DNA from: Rahnella woolbedingensis
GTDB lineage: Bacteria > Pseudomonadota > Gammaproteobacteria > Enterobacterales > Enterobacteriaceae
Reading direction: 5' to 3'
DNA length: 64,000 nt
Assembly (NCBI RefSeq): GCF_003602095.1
Contig: NZ_RAHH01000004.1
Span: 1 to 64,000 of the forward strand
This document shows positions 56,019 to 64,000 of the stretch, piece after piece. A model generated the notes under the pieces. The model made no database searches and had not been told where the DNA came from. It saw only the letters and a list, made by a program, of their open reading frames with translations. The position numbers and the translations under genes are program-made. How positions within the stretch are numbered: position 1 is the first letter of the stretch; each line of letters starts with the position of its first letter.

Positions 56019-56936
56019 ATGGATCGTTTGGACGAAATGGCGATTTTTGTCGCTGTCCTTCAGTATGGCAGCCTGGCGGAAGCTGCCCGTAAACTTCACC
56101 GTTCGCCACCGGCAATCACCCGCGCCATTGCTTCGCTGGAACATCGTTTCGGCGCCAGACTGGTCGAGCGGACCACCCGCAGCCTGGCACCGACCGAGGC
56201 AGGCGCGCGGCTGGCAGAAAAGGCGAGGATTTTACTCAGCCAGTATCAGGACGCCGTCGAAGACACCGCAGAAACTCAGCTCAGTGGTCTGCTGCGTATT
56301 ACCGCGCCGGTGCAGTTTGGCCGTAAACACATTGCGCCGCTGGTGATGGAATTTCTGGCGCAGCATCCTGACATGCAAATTGAGATGATGCTGAACGACC
56401 GGAATCTGGATCTGATCGACGAAGGTTTAGATCTGGCGGTGCGTATCGGGCATCAGGAAGACTCAGGTAAAGTGGCGCGTAAGGTGGCAGAAGTCACCCG
56501 CATACTGGTCGCCAGCCCGGCGTATCTGGCGTTACACGGCGAGCCACAGCATCCGTCTGAACTGGCATCGCATCAGACCGTGATGGGCACGCTGCGCACG
56601 CAAATCCGTGAATGGCGTTTCGGGCCGCATGAGGATGACCTGCGTGTGCGGCTGTCGCCGCGTTTGCTTTCCAATGACGTCGAATCGCAGCTTCTGGCGG
56701 TACGCAGCGGGCAGGGGATTGCGCGCTTGTTGTCGTATCAGGTGAGCGACGATTTACAGGCAGGCAGCATGGTACGGCTTCTGGCGGATTTCGAACCGTT
56801 GCCGCTGCCGGTACAACTGGTGGCGCAACAGGTGCAGCAGATGCCGCGCAAGGTGCGCACATTTTGGGATTTCACCTATCAGCGGCTGAGCGAACTTCCG
56901 CAACTTCATGCGCTGGACGCATCCTCTGAACAGTGA
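56019..56936 (+). CDS. LysR-family transcriptional regulator
   Basis: 305 residues: N-terminal winged helix-turn-helix (about 5-65, FVAVLQYGSLAEAARKLHRSPPAITRAIASLE) and a periplasmic-binding-protein-like effector domain (about 90-290). ATG 56019 follows GGAAG; a GTG 12 bases upstream is a weak alternative. The divergent GST/FMN operon starts 101 bases away, a standard LysR arrangement, so this protein probably controls that operon. Effector unknown. Confidence 0.92.
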   Translation: MDRLDEMAIFVAVLQYGSLAEAARKLHRSPPAITRAIASLEHRFGARLVERTTRSLAPTEAGARLAEKARILLSQYQDAVEDTAETQLSGLLRITAPVQFGRKHIAPLVMEFLAQHPDMQIEMMLNDRNLDLIDEGLDLAVRIGHQEDSGKVARKVAEVTRILVASPAYLALHGEPQHPSELASHQTVMGTLRTQIREWRFGPHEDDLRVRLSPRLLSNDVESQLLAVRSGQGIARLLSYQVSDDLQAGSMVRLLADFEPLPLPVQLVAQQVQQMPRKVRTFWDFTYQRLSELPQLHALDASSEQ

Positions 56937-56997
56937 CGCCGATCACGCTCGTGTGCGGTAAAAATAACCTACTCTGAGAGTTGTGCAAAAACAGTGA

Positions 56998-58233
<1,236 letters not shown>

Positions 58234-58258
58234 GTTTGAACCGCAATGTAGAAAAGTT

Positions 58259-58287
58259 AGCTCCTCCCCCTGCGAAGGGGAGGAGCT
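58259..58287. terminator. Hairpin between esterase gene and uvrA
   Basis: Perfect 11-base arms AGCTCCTCCCC / GGGGAGGAGCT with a seven-base loop between convergent genes. On the minus strand AACTTTTC follows, giving a modest T-run for uvrA. Confidence 0.75.
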
Positions 58288-58308
58288 GATCGGCGCTTTA
58301 ACCTATCG

Positions 58309-61164
58309 TTAAGCGCTTTTCTTCGCCTGCTGGCTGTGGCGTTCCAGCAACGGTTTCAGGAAGCGGGCGGTATGCGATTCTTTGCACTCCGCGACGGTTT
58401 CCGGGGTACCGGCGACCAGAATCTGCCCCCCCCCCGCACCGCCTTCCGGCCCGAGATCGACAATCCAGTCCGCGGTTTTAATCACGTCCAGATTGTGTTC
58501 AATCACCACGATGGTATTACCCTGATCGCGTAACTGATGCAGCACTTCCAGCAGTTGCTGAATATCGGCAAAGTGCAGGCCGGTTGTCGGTTCGTCGAGA
58601 ATATACAGCGTCTGACCGGTACCGCGTTTGGACAGCTCACGCGCCAGTTTCACGCGCTGCGCTTCACCGCCGGACAGCGTAGTCGCTGACTGGCCGAGGC
58701 TGATGTAAGTCAGACCGACGTCGATCAGCGTCTGCAATTTACGCGCAAGGGCAGGAACGGCATCGAAGAAATCACGCGCTTCTTCAATGGTCATCTCCAG
58801 CACTTCGTGGATGCTCTTGCCTTTGTATTTGATTTCCAGCGTTTCGCGGTTATAGCGTTTGCCTTTGCACTGATCGCACGGCACATAAATATCCGGCAGG
58901 AAGTGCATTTCGACTTTGATCACGCCGTCGCCCTGACAGGCTTCGCAGCGTCCCCCTTTGACGTTGAAACTGAAACGCCCCGGCGTATAACCGCGTGAAC
59001 GTGATTCCGGTACACCGGCAAACAACTCGCGCACCGGTGTGAAAATGCCGGTGTACGTCGCCGGGTTAGAGCGTGGCGTACGGCCAATCGGGCTCTGGTC
59101 GATGTCGATGACTTTGTCGAAATGTCCCAGGCCTTCGATTTCGCGATACGGTGCGGCTTCGGCAATGGTCGCGCCATTGAGTTCGCGCTGTGCCAGCGGG
59201 AACAGCGTGTCGTTAATCAGCGTCGATTTACCGGAACCAGACACGCCGGTGATGCAGGTGAAAAGGCCCACCGGCAGCGTCAGCGTCACGTCTTTCAGGT
59301 TGTTGCCTTTCGCGCCTGAAAGTTTCAGCACTTTTGCCGCATCCGCAGGGACACGCTGCGCCGGTACCGAAATTTCACGTTTACCGCTCAGGAACTGGCC
59401 GGTCAGTGAGTTTTCCGTCGCCATGATGTCTTCCGCGGTGCCTTCAGCCACCACTTCGCCGCCATGAACGCCAGCACCCGGACCGATATCAATAATATGG
59501 TCAGCGGCGCGGATCGCGTCTTCGTCGTGCTCGACCACAATCACGGTATTACCGAGGTCGCGCAGGTGGATCAGGGTTTCCAGCAGACGTTCGTTATCGC
59601 GCTGATGCAGGCCGATAGACGGCTCATCCAGCACGTACATCACGCCCACCAGCCCGGCACCAATCTGGCTCGCCAGACGGATACGCTGAGCTTCACCGCC
59701 GGACAGCGTTTCCGCAGAACGGGACAGCGAGAGGTAATTCAGGCCAACGTTCACCAGGAATTTCAGGCGATCGCCAATCTCTTTCAGCACTTTCTCAGCA
59801 ATTTTGGCGCGCTGACCGCTGAGTTTCATATTGCGGAAGAAATCCATCGCATGGCCGATGCTGAAATCAGAGATTTCCGGCAGCGTGGTTTCTTCGACAA
59901 ACACATTGCGCGCTTCTTCACGCAGGCGGGTGCCACGACATGAAGTACACGGACGGTTGCTGATGTATTTGGACAGTTCTTCACGCACCGCGCTGGATTC
60001 CGTTTCTTTATAACGGCGTTCCATATTGTGCAGCACGCCTTCAAACGGATGGCGACGGATAGACGTATCACCGCGATCGTTGATGTATTTGAATTCAATC
60101 GTGGTTTTGCCGGAACCGTGCAGGATGGCGTGTTGCACGTCGCTGCTCAGGTCATTAAACGGCGCTTCCACGTCGAAATCATAATGCTCGCCAAGAGAGC
60201 GCAGCATCTGGAAGTAATAGAAGTTACGGCGATCCCAGCCGCGGATCGCGCCACCTGCCAGAGAAAGTTCAGGGTTTTGCACCACGCGTTCCGGGTCGAA
60301 GAACTGCTGCACGCCCAGCCCGTCACAGGTCGGACAGGCACCGGCCGGGTTGTTGAACGAGAACATACGCGGTTCAAGCTCGCGCATGCTGTAGCCACAC
60401 ACCGGACAGGCGAAGTTGGCGGAGAACAGCATCTCATCGGCTTTCGGGTCATCCATATCGGCGACCACGGCGGTACCGCCGGAAAGCTCGAGCGCGGTTT
60501 CAAACGATTCCGCCAGACGCTGTGCCAGATCATCACGCACTTTAAAGCGGTCAACGACCACTTCAATGGTGTGCTTTTTCTGCAATTCCAGTTTCGGCGG
60601 ATCAGACAGGTCACAGACTTCGCCGTCGATACGCGCGCGGATATAGCCTTGCGACGCCAGGTTTTCCAGCGTCTTGGTGTGCTCACCTTTGCGGTCTTTA
60701 ACAATGGTTGCCAGCAGCATCAGGCGCTGACCTTCCGGCTGCGCCAGCACATTATCCACCATCTGACTGACGGTCTGGGCTGACAGCGGAATATTATGAT
60801 CCGGGCAGCGCGGCTCGCCCACGCGGGCAAACAGCAGACGCAGGTAGTCGTGGATTTCGGTGATCGTCCCGACGGTAGAACGCGGGTTGTGCGATGTTGA
60901 TTTCTGCTCAATCGAAATCGCCGGAGACAGACCTTCAATATGGTCGACGTCCGGTTTTTCCATTAAGGATAAAAATTGGCGTGCGTAGGCAGACAGCGAC
61001 TCGACATAGCGGCGCTGGCCTTCGGCGTACAGCGTATCGAACGCCAGAGAGGACTTGCCTGAACCGGATAAGCCGGTGACAACAATCAGTTTGTCGCGCG
61101 GGATAATCAGGTTGATATTCTTGAGATTATGGGTGCGTGCGCCCCGAACTTCGATCTTATCCAT
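58309..61164 (-). CDS. uvrA: Excinuclease ABC subunit A
   Basis: Damage-recognition ATPase of nucleotide excision repair; acts with UvrB and UvrC. 951 residues (E. coli 940, the difference being a short C-terminal tail). Two ABC modules: Walker [10 protein letters not shown] near residue 31 and GVSGSGKST near 640; signatures LSGGEAQRI and LSGGEAQRV. Zinc fingers CPVC...CPTC (near 253-283) and CEAC...CDQC (near 740-766). A run of ten Gs in the coding strand (complement of 58426-58435) falls in the conserved GGAGGGQI stretch; the frame is intact. SOS-controlled through the LexA box shared with ssb. Confidence 0.97.
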   Translation of the reverse strand: MDKIEVRGARTHNLKNINLIIPRDKLIVVTGLSGSGKSSLAFDTLYAEGQRRYVESLSAYARQFLSLMEKPDVDHIEGLSPAISIEQKSTSHNPRSTVGTITEIHDYLRLLFARVGEPRCPDHNIPLSAQTVSQMVDNVLAQPEGQRLMLLATIVKDRKGEHTKTLENLASQGYIRARIDGEVCDLSDPPKLELQKKHTIEVVVDRFKVRDDLAQRLAESFETALELSGGTAVVADMDDPKADEMLFSANFACPVCGYSMRELEPRMFSFNNPAGACPTCDGLGVQQFFDPERVVQNPELSLAGGAIRGWDRRNFYYFQMLRSLGEHYDFDVEAPFNDLSSDVQHAILHGSGKTTIEFKYINDRGDTSIRRHPFEGVLHNMERRYKETESSAVREELSKYISNRPCTSCRGTRLREEARNVFVEETTLPEISDFSIGHAMDFFRNMKLSGQRAKIAEKVLKEIGDRLKFLVNVGLNYLSLSRSAETLSGGEAQRIRLASQIGAGLVGVMYVLDEPSIGLHQRDNERLLETLIHLRDLGNTVIVVEHDEDAIRAADHIIDIGPGAGVHGGEVVAEGTAEDIMATENSLTGQFLSGKREISVPAQRVPADAAKVLKLSGAKGNNLKDVTLTLPVGLFTCITGVSGSGKSTLINDTLFPLAQRELNGATIAEAAPYREIEGLGHFDKVIDIDQSPIGRTPRSNPATYTGIFTPVRELFAGVPESRSRGYTPGRFSFNVKGGRCEACQGDGVIKVEMHFLPDIYVPCDQCKGKRYNRETLEIKYKGKSIHEVLEMTIEEARDFFDAVPALARKLQTLIDVGLTYISLGQSATTLSGGEAQRVKLARELSKRGTGQTLYILDEPTTGLHFADIQQLLEVLHQLRDQGNTIVVIEHNLDVIKTADWIVDLGPEGGAGGGQILVAGTPETVAECKESHTARFLKPLLERHSQQAKKSA

Positions 61165-61306
61165 TCATCATTCCCGGATTAACTTGATAGCTCACCGTGC
61201 CGGTGACCGTCGTGAAACAAAGCTTCGCGCCAGCCATCGAATCGGGCACAGAGAAGAACGTAACGCGCAATTATGACACAAATCACAGCCCATGCCACCC
61301 CAAAAC

Positions 61307-61322
61307 CTGAATGTATATCCAG
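61307..61322. promoter_or_regulatory. LexA (SOS) box between uvrA and ssb
   Basis: CTGAATGTATATCCAG keeps the CTG-N10-CAG ends and an AT-rich centre. It lies in the 326-base divergent gap between uvrA (start 61164) and ssb (start 61491), as in E. coli, where one box regulates both genes. The rest of the gap holds the two promoters; I cannot assign them precisely. Confidence 0.85.
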
Positions 61323-61490
61323 TACTCGATGTAACAATGGAATGTTTGCTGAACAATCTGGAAAGAATGCCGCATCCTCAGACATCCATGGTACGAAGGT
61401 ATCGTTTTATGGTTATAATGCTGCAAAGTGTGACCTTCCACACCTCGGATTGTGGTTTCAACCACGACATACATCATCAGGAGAATCCAC

Positions 61491-62033
61491 ATGGCCAGCA
61501 GAGGCGTAAACAAAGTTATTCTCGTCGGTAATCTGGGACAAGACCCGGAAGTCCGCTACATGCCTAACGGCGGCGCGGTTGCCAACATCACTCTGGCAAC
61601 CTCTGAAAGCTGGCGTGACAAAGCCACCGGCGAGCAGAAAGAAAAAACTGAATGGCATCGTGTGGTGTTGTTCGGCAAATTAGCTGAAGTCGCGGGCGAA
61701 TACCTGAAGAAAGGTTCTCAGGTTTACATCGAAGGTGCACTGCAAACCCGTAAATGGACCGATCAGGCTGGCGTTGAAAAATACACCACCGAAGTCGTCG
61801 TTAACGTGGGCGGCACCATGCAGATGCTCGGCGGTCGTGCCGGCGGCGGCGCACCAGCAGGTGGCGGTCAGCCATCCGCAGGCGGTCAGCAAAGCGGTTG
61901 GGGTCAGCCTCAGCAGCCACAAGGCGGCAACCAGTTCAGCGGCGGCCAGCAGGCTCGTCCGGCTGCGCAAAACAACTCGCCAGCACAGAACAACGAACCG
62001 CCAATGGATTTCGACGACGATATCCCGTTCTGA
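61491..62033 (+). CDS. ssb: Single-stranded DNA-binding protein
   Basis: Tetrameric protein that coats single-stranded DNA in replication, recombination and repair. 180 residues: OB fold (1-112, [21 protein letters not shown] at the start), a flexible Gly/Gln/Pro-rich linker (about 115-170) and the acidic tip MDFDDDIPF that recruits partner proteins. ATG 61491 has CAGGAG at a good distance; 13 in-frame codons upstream are discarded. Divergent from uvrA with a shared LexA box; a strong terminator follows. Confidence 0.98.
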   Translation: MASRGVNKVILVGNLGQDPEVRYMPNGGAVANITLATSESWRDKATGEQKEKTEWHRVVLFGKLAEVAGEYLKKGSQVYIEGALQTRKWTDQAGVEKYTTEVVVNVGGTMQMLGGRAGGGAPAGGGQPSAGGQQSGWGQPQQPQGGNQFSGGQQARPAAQNNSPAQNNEPPMDFDDDIPF

Positions 62034-62064
62034 TACCTGCCTTCGGGCATCCATGTCAGAAATG

Positions 62065-62089
62065 AAAAAAGCCCCGCAAGGGGCTTTTT
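62065..62089 (+). terminator. ssb terminator
   Basis: Stem GCCCC / GGGGC with a four-base loop, six As before and five Ts after. It begins 32 bases past the ssb stop and could also act on the convergent amidohydrolase transcript. Confidence 0.9.
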
Positions 62090-62119
62090 GTTGTCTGGAA
62101 TTCAGGGCTTTCTAATTCC

Positions 62120-63550
62120 TCAAACTTTCCCCACAGCCCCGAACACTAATCTGCCCTGATGGAACGTCGCTTTCACCTCGGACACCCTGGCTACCGCTTC
62201 GGCGGAGCAGCTGGCGTCGACCAGGATCATTTCGGCGTTATCGTTCACCGCAGGCCACTGGCGTTTGCCGCTGTCGTCGAGCGGCAGGACATTACCGGTG
62301 GCGATAGCGAGGGAGCGCGTCAGGCCGAATTCGTCGGAGTTGCCGTAGAGCTGGGCATACAGGCTGGCTTTTTCCAGCATGCTGCCGGTGCCAAACGGCG
62401 ACCAGTGGTCGATCACGCTGTCGGTGCCGGTCATCACGAAAACACCGTTCTGGCTGAGCTGCGGCAGCGGCATGTTCAGTTTGCCGAGCGGAATGGTGGA
62501 GGCGACGGTGAACTGCTGCTCGGAAAGCCCGGTGATCACGCCCTCCAGTTCTGCACCCTGCATCATTGCCAGCGCGAAACCGTGGCTGAGCGTCACTTTG
62601 CCTTTCAGCTGCGGGTTTTTCTCCACAGTCTGAATCATGTATTTCACCGCCGCAATCCCGGCTGGCGTAGTTTCATGCAGATGAATATCCACGCCTTTGT
62701 TTGTATCCAGCGCAATCTGGAACATCGCATCGAGGGATTTTTCCATCGCGCCGTCTACATTCGTCGGGTCCAGCCCGCCGACGTACTGCACGTCCATTTG
62801 CATCGCTTCGCGCATCAGCCCGTCGACTTTCGAATGCAGTAAACCGTGCTGCGGAAATGCCACAATTTCACAGCTGAAATCCTGCTGATGTTTTTCCAGC
62901 GCGATTTTCAGATGCTCGAGGCTTTTCAGGCCACTCACCGGGTCGATATTGCAGTGACTGCGTGCCACGGTCGTGCCTTTGGAATGCAGCAGGCCGATGA
63001 TTGCTTCGGCGTGTTCCACCGAGGTCGGCAGCAGTTGCGGGATCAGCACCTGTTCGCGGGCAATCATGTCCATGATGGTTTTACCTTTACGCGGGCGCGG
63101 CGCTTCCCACTTGCCGCCGTAGAAGGTCTTGTCGAGGTGGATGTGCATGTCGCGCATGGCGGGCAGCAGGAGTAATCCCCGCGCATCAAAGGCAGGTAAG
63201 GTACTGGCCGGTGCATCTTTTACCGGCTGGATCGCCACAATTTTGCCGTTATTGATTTCCAGATGGTACAGCCCGGTTTTCGTGGCAATCACGATATCGC
63301 CTTCGCGCTCAAAACCCTCTTCCAGCCGGACATTACGCAGCTGGTAGTGCGGAGCAGAAATGGCATTGATCTGACTGGCATCGTCACATTTTTCGTTCAT
63401 TGCGCCTGCTTTAAACGGCGAGGCCGATGCGATGCCGGAGGCCATCCCTGCGGTGAGCAGTGCGCCGGTGGCGGTGATTTTGGCGCTATGAGAGAGAAAG
63501 TTTCTGCGGCTTTGTTGCTGAGGATTTTGCACGTCGAATTCCTTAATCAT
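62120..63550 (-). CDS. Tat-exported amidohydrolase (cytosine-deaminase-like)
   Basis: 476 residues. The N-terminus has a twin-arginine signal (SRRNFLSHSAK, then a mildly hydrophobic stretch to about residue 43), so the folded, metal-loaded protein is probably exported to the periplasm. The body is a metal-dependent amidohydrolase barrel: metal ligands in MHIHLDK, then HLHETT, SHGFA and GTDSVIDHWSPFG, the order seen in cytosine deaminase and related enzymes. The substrate is not known; E. coli CodA is cytoplasmic, so this is a different member. A LysR-type gene lies upstream on the same strand, 94 bases away. Confidence 0.85.
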   Translation of the reverse strand: MIKEFDVQNPQQQSRRNFLSHSAKITATGALLTAGMASGIASASPFKAGAMNEKCDDASQINAISAPHYQLRNVRLEEGFEREGDIVIATKTGLYHLEINNGKIVAIQPVKDAPASTLPAFDARGLLLLPAMRDMHIHLDKTFYGGKWEAPRPRKGKTIMDMIAREQVLIPQLLPTSVEHAEAIIGLLHSKGTTVARSHCNIDPVSGLKSLEHLKIALEKHQQDFSCEIVAFPQHGLLHSKVDGLMREAMQMDVQYVGGLDPTNVDGAMEKSLDAMFQIALDTNKGVDIHLHETTPAGIAAVKYMIQTVEKNPQLKGKVTLSHGFALAMMQGAELEGVITGLSEQQFTVASTIPLGKLNMPLPQLSQNGVFVMTGTDSVIDHWSPFGTGSMLEKASLYAQLYGNSDEFGLTRSLAIATGNVLPLDDSGKRQWPAVNDNAEMILVDASCSAEAVARVSEVKATFHQGRLVFGAVGKV

Positions 63551-63644
63551 GATGCGGGAGGATGCTGCTTCCCTTTCACCCTAAAAGATATCGCCGGTTC
63601 CGGCTGCGATTTTTCCCACTGCCTGTCAGTGGAAAACCTAATGC

Positions 63645-64000
63645 CTAGCTGAGCTGGCAAAAATCCTTTAATTTTCCGGCCAGTGCGATTTGCGCAGGCG
63701 TCGCGTCAGGGCGGTAAAACAGCGCCAGTTCGACGTTATCAATCTGTGGCAATCCGCTTTGTGCACCCAGAATCCGGTGTTCCGGCAGACGGCAGCTGGC
63801 TGGCAATAATGTCACTCCCAGTCCGGCGGCACTGGCGGCGACCAGCGCGGCGAGGCTGGCGCTGCTGTAACTGATGCGCCAGCTGCGCCCGAGTGCATCG
63901 AGCGCCTGACACAGTTCTTCGCGGTATAAGCCGTTGAGCGGGAACAGCACCAGCGGGATCGGATCCCGTTCAAACGCCGGAAACGCGGCGCTGTCGAGCC
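63645..64000 (-). CDS. LysR-family regulator, C-terminal part (cut by window end)
   Basis: The last 118 codons of a gene that continues past 64000. The visible part is the LysR effector-binding domain: LVLFPLNGLYREELCQ, then SYSSASLAALVAASAAGLGVTLLP, the usual ligand-pocket stretch, and a C-terminus ending LKDFCQLS. An internal GTG at 63950 is not the real start, since the homology runs through to the window edge. Likely linked to control of the amidohydrolase or of a gene outside the window. Confidence 0.82.
   Translation of the reverse strand, partial: LDSAAFPAFERDPIPLVLFPLNGLYREELCQALDALGRSWRISYSSASLAALVAASAAGLGVTLLPASCRLPEHRILGAQSGLPQIDNVELALFYRPDATPAQIALAGKLKDFCQLS

Noticed and set aside
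62159-62842. 227-codon reading frame opposite the amidohydrolase gene
   Set aside because: Shadow of a conserved gene; the translation is arginine- and histidine-rich and looks like no protein family.

Overview
The window is chromosomal DNA from a member of the Enterobacterales. Almost every housekeeping gene has the length and motifs of its E. coli counterpart, and the backbone order (rrn - metA - aceBAK - iclR - metH - yjbB - lysC - pgi - psiE - ubiCA - plsB - dgkA - lexA - dinF - yjbJ - zur - dusA - pspG - qor - dnaB - alr - tyrB - yjbR - uvrA - ssb) is that of the 90-92 minute region of E. coli K-12. ERIC repeats support the order-level placement. Differences in gene content (a periplasmic PheC-type enzyme, a PanS-type carrier, no mal or xylE genes, no pepE, rluF or aphA) fit a Rahnella/Serratia/Yersinia-like lineage. 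That family-level guess is an inference. No prophage, insertion sequence, CRISPR array or tRNA gene was seen.

Layout. 1-350: 3' end of 23S rRNA, 5S rRNA and terminator of an rrnE-like operon. 554-11477: methionine and acetate genes (metA with MetJ boxes; glyoxylate bypass operon aceBAK with IclR-like operators; iclR; metH). 11584-17765: a GntR/UTRA regulator facing an operon for a binding protein, an alkaline-phosphatase-superfamily enzyme, two permeases, an ATPase and a HAD phosphatase. This looks like an uptake and breakdown locus for a phosphorus compound, inserted between metH and the Na/Pi transporter yjbB. 17781-24083: yjbB, a PanS-like carrier, lysC with a lysine riboswitch, and pgi. 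24327-32820: psiE, ubiCA, plsB, dgkA, the SOS genes lexA and dinF, yjbJ and zur. 32920-43362: a second accessory block, with a ROK regulator, a 1092-residue DUF5107/TPR protein, a ribose-type ABC transporter, a zinc dehydrogenase and an aldose epimerase, inserted between zur and dusA. 43526-49317: dusA, pspG, a gene-free stretch that may encode a CRP-controlled small RNA, qor, dnaB and alr. 49321-58233: accessory metabolic genes (PheC-like dehydratase with Lrp-type regulator, YitT protein, SDR, tyrB, yjbR, GST/FMN pair with LysR regulator, secreted esterase). 58309-64000: uvrA and ssb around an SOS box, a Tat-exported amidohydrolase and a truncated LysR gene.

How the parts work together. Carbon flow is represented by aceBAK/iclR (acetate growth) and pgi; amino-acid synthesis by metA, metH, lysC, tyrB and possibly pheC; envelope and quinone supply by plsB, dgkA, alr and ubiCA; DNA repair and replication by lexA, dinF, uvrA, ssb and dnaB. 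The two accessory blocks each carry their own regulator and matching palindromic operators. Together with the orphan CRP-site/hairpin/terminator unit at 45091-45358 they are the best candidates for undescribed biology. Functions for these blocks are inferred from sequence and context only.
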